From Alcanivoracaceae bacterium (GTDB taxonomy: Bacteria; Pseudomonadota; Gammaproteobacteria; Pseudomonadales; Alcanivoracaceae), in the NCBI GenBank assembly GCA_002706085.1, contig PAJO01000026.1:44309-79155 (forward strand): a stretch of 34,847 nucleotides of DNA, read 5' to 3'. The position numbers were made by a program, and so were the translations under genes. How positions within the stretch are numbered: position 1 is the stretch's first letter; every line of letters starts with the position of its first letter. The notes beneath the pieces were generated by a model that saw only the letters and a program-made list of their open reading frames with translations, searched no databases and had not been told where the DNA came from. This document shows positions 33,534 through 34,847 of this stretch, piece after piece.

Positions 33534-34683
33534 GCGCATGATCCTGAAACTGGATAGCAAAGGGGTCGACAAACCGTTGCTGTGGACTGCGATCCTGCTG
33601 GCGTTGGCTGGTCTGGTGATGGTGTCCTCCGCGAGCTTGCAGATTGCCGAAACCCGTCTCGGTGACCCGTTCTATTACGCCCTGCGCCATGGCATTTACC
33701 TTGCCCTGGGGCTGGGTGTGGGCGCATTCGTGTATTACGCGGTCCCGCTGGCCCTGCTGGAGCGCCTGCGCTTTGTGATGCTGCCGGTGGCGCTGGTGGT
33801 GCTGGTGATGGTGTTTATCCCGGGGCTGGGGCGCACCGTGAATGGGTCGACTCGCTGGATTGCCCTGCCGGGCCTGACAATCCAGGCATCGGAAATCGTG
33901 AAACTGTGCTTCGTGCTGTACATGGCTGGCTACGTGGCAGAACGCAAGGCGGCGCTGGAGGCAGAATGGAAAGCGTTTTTGCTGCCGTTGGGGCTGTTGG
34001 GCGTATTGATGCTGTTGCTGCTGCTGGAACCGGACTTTGGTGCAGTGGTGGTGCTGGGTATTACCGCCATGGGCATGTTGTTCCTGTCTGGCGTGCCGAC
34101 CCTGCGTTTTCTGCTGATTGGTCTGACGGCGGTGGGGCTGGGGGCGCTGGTGGCCGTGGCCGAACCCTACCGCGTGGCGCGTCTGATGACCTTTACCGAT
34201 CCCTGGTCTGATCAGTTCGGGGCGGGTTACCAGTTGACCCAGAGCCTGATTGCCTTCGGCCGCGGGCACCTGACAGGGGTGGGGCTGGGTAACAGCGTGC
34301 AGAAACTGTTTTACCTGCCGGAAGCCCATACCGACTTCGTTTATGCCGTGATGGCAGAAGAACTGGGGCTGTTGGGAAATATCGCGTTGATCAGCGGCTT
34401 TATCTTGCTGGGCTGGCGGGTTTTCCGGCTGGGCCATTCGCTGGAAGAGCGCGGTTTTCTGTATCACGCCTACCTGGTTTATGGCTGTGCGTTTGTGTTC
34501 TGTTCCCAGGCCTTTATCAATCTGGGCGTGAACATGGGCATGTTGCCGACCAAGGGACTAACGCTGCCCTTTATCAGCTATGGCGGCTCTTCGCTGCTGG
34601 TGTCTGCCGCCATGATCGGGTTGATCCTGCGGGCCGGGGCCGAAGCCGAACAGTTGAAAGCCAGAGGGAGGACGGCGCGATGA
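33526..34683 (+). CDS. ftsW: Septal peptidoglycan polymerase FtsW
   Basis: 385 aa SEDS protein with about ten membrane helices. [27 protein letters not shown]-type core, [47 protein letters not shown] and [14 protein letters not shown] are all diagnostic, the last near the end. FtsW polymerises lipid II with FtsI at the septum. ATG at 33526 follows GGGAGGT; the same frame is open further upstream, but only inside murD. Confidence 0.97.
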   Translation: MTERMILKLDSKGVDKPLLWTAILLALAGLVMVSSASLQIAETRLGDPFYYALRHGIYLALGLGVGAFVYYAVPLALLERLRFVMLPVALVVLVMVFIPGLGRTVNGSTRWIALPGLTIQASEIVKLCFVLYMAGYVAERKAALEAEWKAFLLPLGLLGVLMLLLLLEPDFGAVVVLGITAMGMLFLSGVPTLRFLLIGLTAVGLGALVAVAEPYRVARLMTFTDPWSDQFGAGYQLTQSLIAFGRGHLTGVGLGNSVQKLFYLPEAHTDFVYAVMAEELGLLGNIALISGFILLGWRVFRLGHSLEERGFLYHAYLVYGCAFVFCSQAFINLGVNMGMLPTKGLTLPFISYGGSSLLVSAAMIGLILRAGAEAEQLKARGRTAR

Positions 34684-34847
34684 GTCGGACCATCCTGATC
34701 ATGGCTGGCGGCACGGGGGGGCATGTGTTCCCTGCCCTTGCCGTCGCAGACCAGTTGCGCGCGCGAGGCTTCGACATTCTCTGGCTGGGAGCGGAGCACG
34801 GAATGGAAGGCCAGCTGGTGCGGCGACATGGCTATGACATTGCCGAG
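34680..34847 (+). CDS. murG: Lipid II synthase MurG, N-terminal part (cut by window edge)
   Basis: The first 56 codons are present. [19 protein letters not shown] is the MurG glycine-rich loop, followed by [13 protein letters not shown]. MurG adds GlcNAc to lipid I. The ATG overlaps the ftsW stop by ATGA. The remainder continues beyond base 34847. Confidence 0.97.
   Translation, partial: MSRTILIMAGGTGGHVFPALAVADQLRARGFDILWLGAEHGMEGQLVRRHGYDIAE

Noticed and set aside
32082-33572. 496-codon open frame opposite murD
   Set aside because: Antisense shadow; murD motifs are intact on the plus strand and the frame has no recognisable domain.
33226-34467. 413-codon His/Gln-rich frame opposite ftsW
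   Set aside because: Composition is the reverse of a hydrophobic membrane gene; no start signal or domain.

Overview
The window is chromosomal core DNA of a gammaproteobacterium, most likely an Alcanivorax-like marine oil degrader or another Pseudomonadales/Oceanospirillales relative. The gene order hisC-algW ... zapE ... rplM-rpsI-petABC-sspAB ... dolP-diaA-yraN-lpoA / rsmI-rnpB ... mraZ-rsmH-ftsL-ftsI-murEF-mraY-murD-ftsW-murG matches, as I remember it, the PA4447-PA4412 stretch of Pseudomonas aeruginosa read in the same direction. The closest genus is an inference from protein flavour (a FadL-type porin beside a long-chain acyl-CoA dehydrogenase); I could not run a search.

Layout. 1-5.6 kb: the 3' end of hisC, then algW/degS on the minus strand, a Nif3-family protein, a lipid kinase, zapG on the minus strand, an alpha/beta hydrolase and zapE (envelope stress and division accessory genes). 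5.8-9.2 kb: a long-chain-type acyl-CoA dehydrogenase, a FadL-type outer-membrane protein and a small beta-barrel protein, each ending in a clear terminator (fatty acid or hydrocarbon uptake and oxidation). 9.3-12.3 kb: a tightly overlapping minus-strand operon of TetR regulator, FAD-dependent carotenoid/retinol-type oxidoreductase and SGNH hydrolase, with a perfect palindromic operator candidate at its head. 12.6-13.6 kb: a Tas-type aldo-keto reductase. 13.8-18.6 kb: rplM-rpsI, the cytochrome bc1 operon petABC, then sspA-sspB. 18.7-22.2 kb: a minus-strand outer-envelope operon lpoA-yraN-diaA-dolP. 22.2-24.5 kb: rsmI, a heptamer repeat array, the RNase P RNA gene and a metallo-beta-lactamase-fold protein with diiron-type ligands. 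24.5-34.8 kb: the start of the division and cell-wall (dcw) cluster from mraZ to a murG cut by the window edge, with mostly overlapping start and stop codons.

How the parts fit. Peptidoglycan synthesis and division dominate: zapE and zapG on the left, lpoA (activator of PBP1A) in the middle, and the dcw operon on the right with an MraZ-box leader. Respiration (petABC), translation (rplM, rpsI, rnpB, rsmI, rsmH) and proteolysis or stress control (AlgW, SspA, SspB) fill the rest.

I see no new multi-gene defence or mobile system, CRISPR array, insertion sequence or tRNA. The most unusual signals are local: a PVWY rather than PEWY Qo motif in cytochrome b, the inverted heptamer array at rnpB, a diiron-like MBL protein with an H-x-D-x-D signature, the TetR-controlled oxidoreductase/hydrolase operon, paired hairpins in the rplM leader, and a small AT-rich patch with repeats and a coding-like remnant upstream of mraZ.
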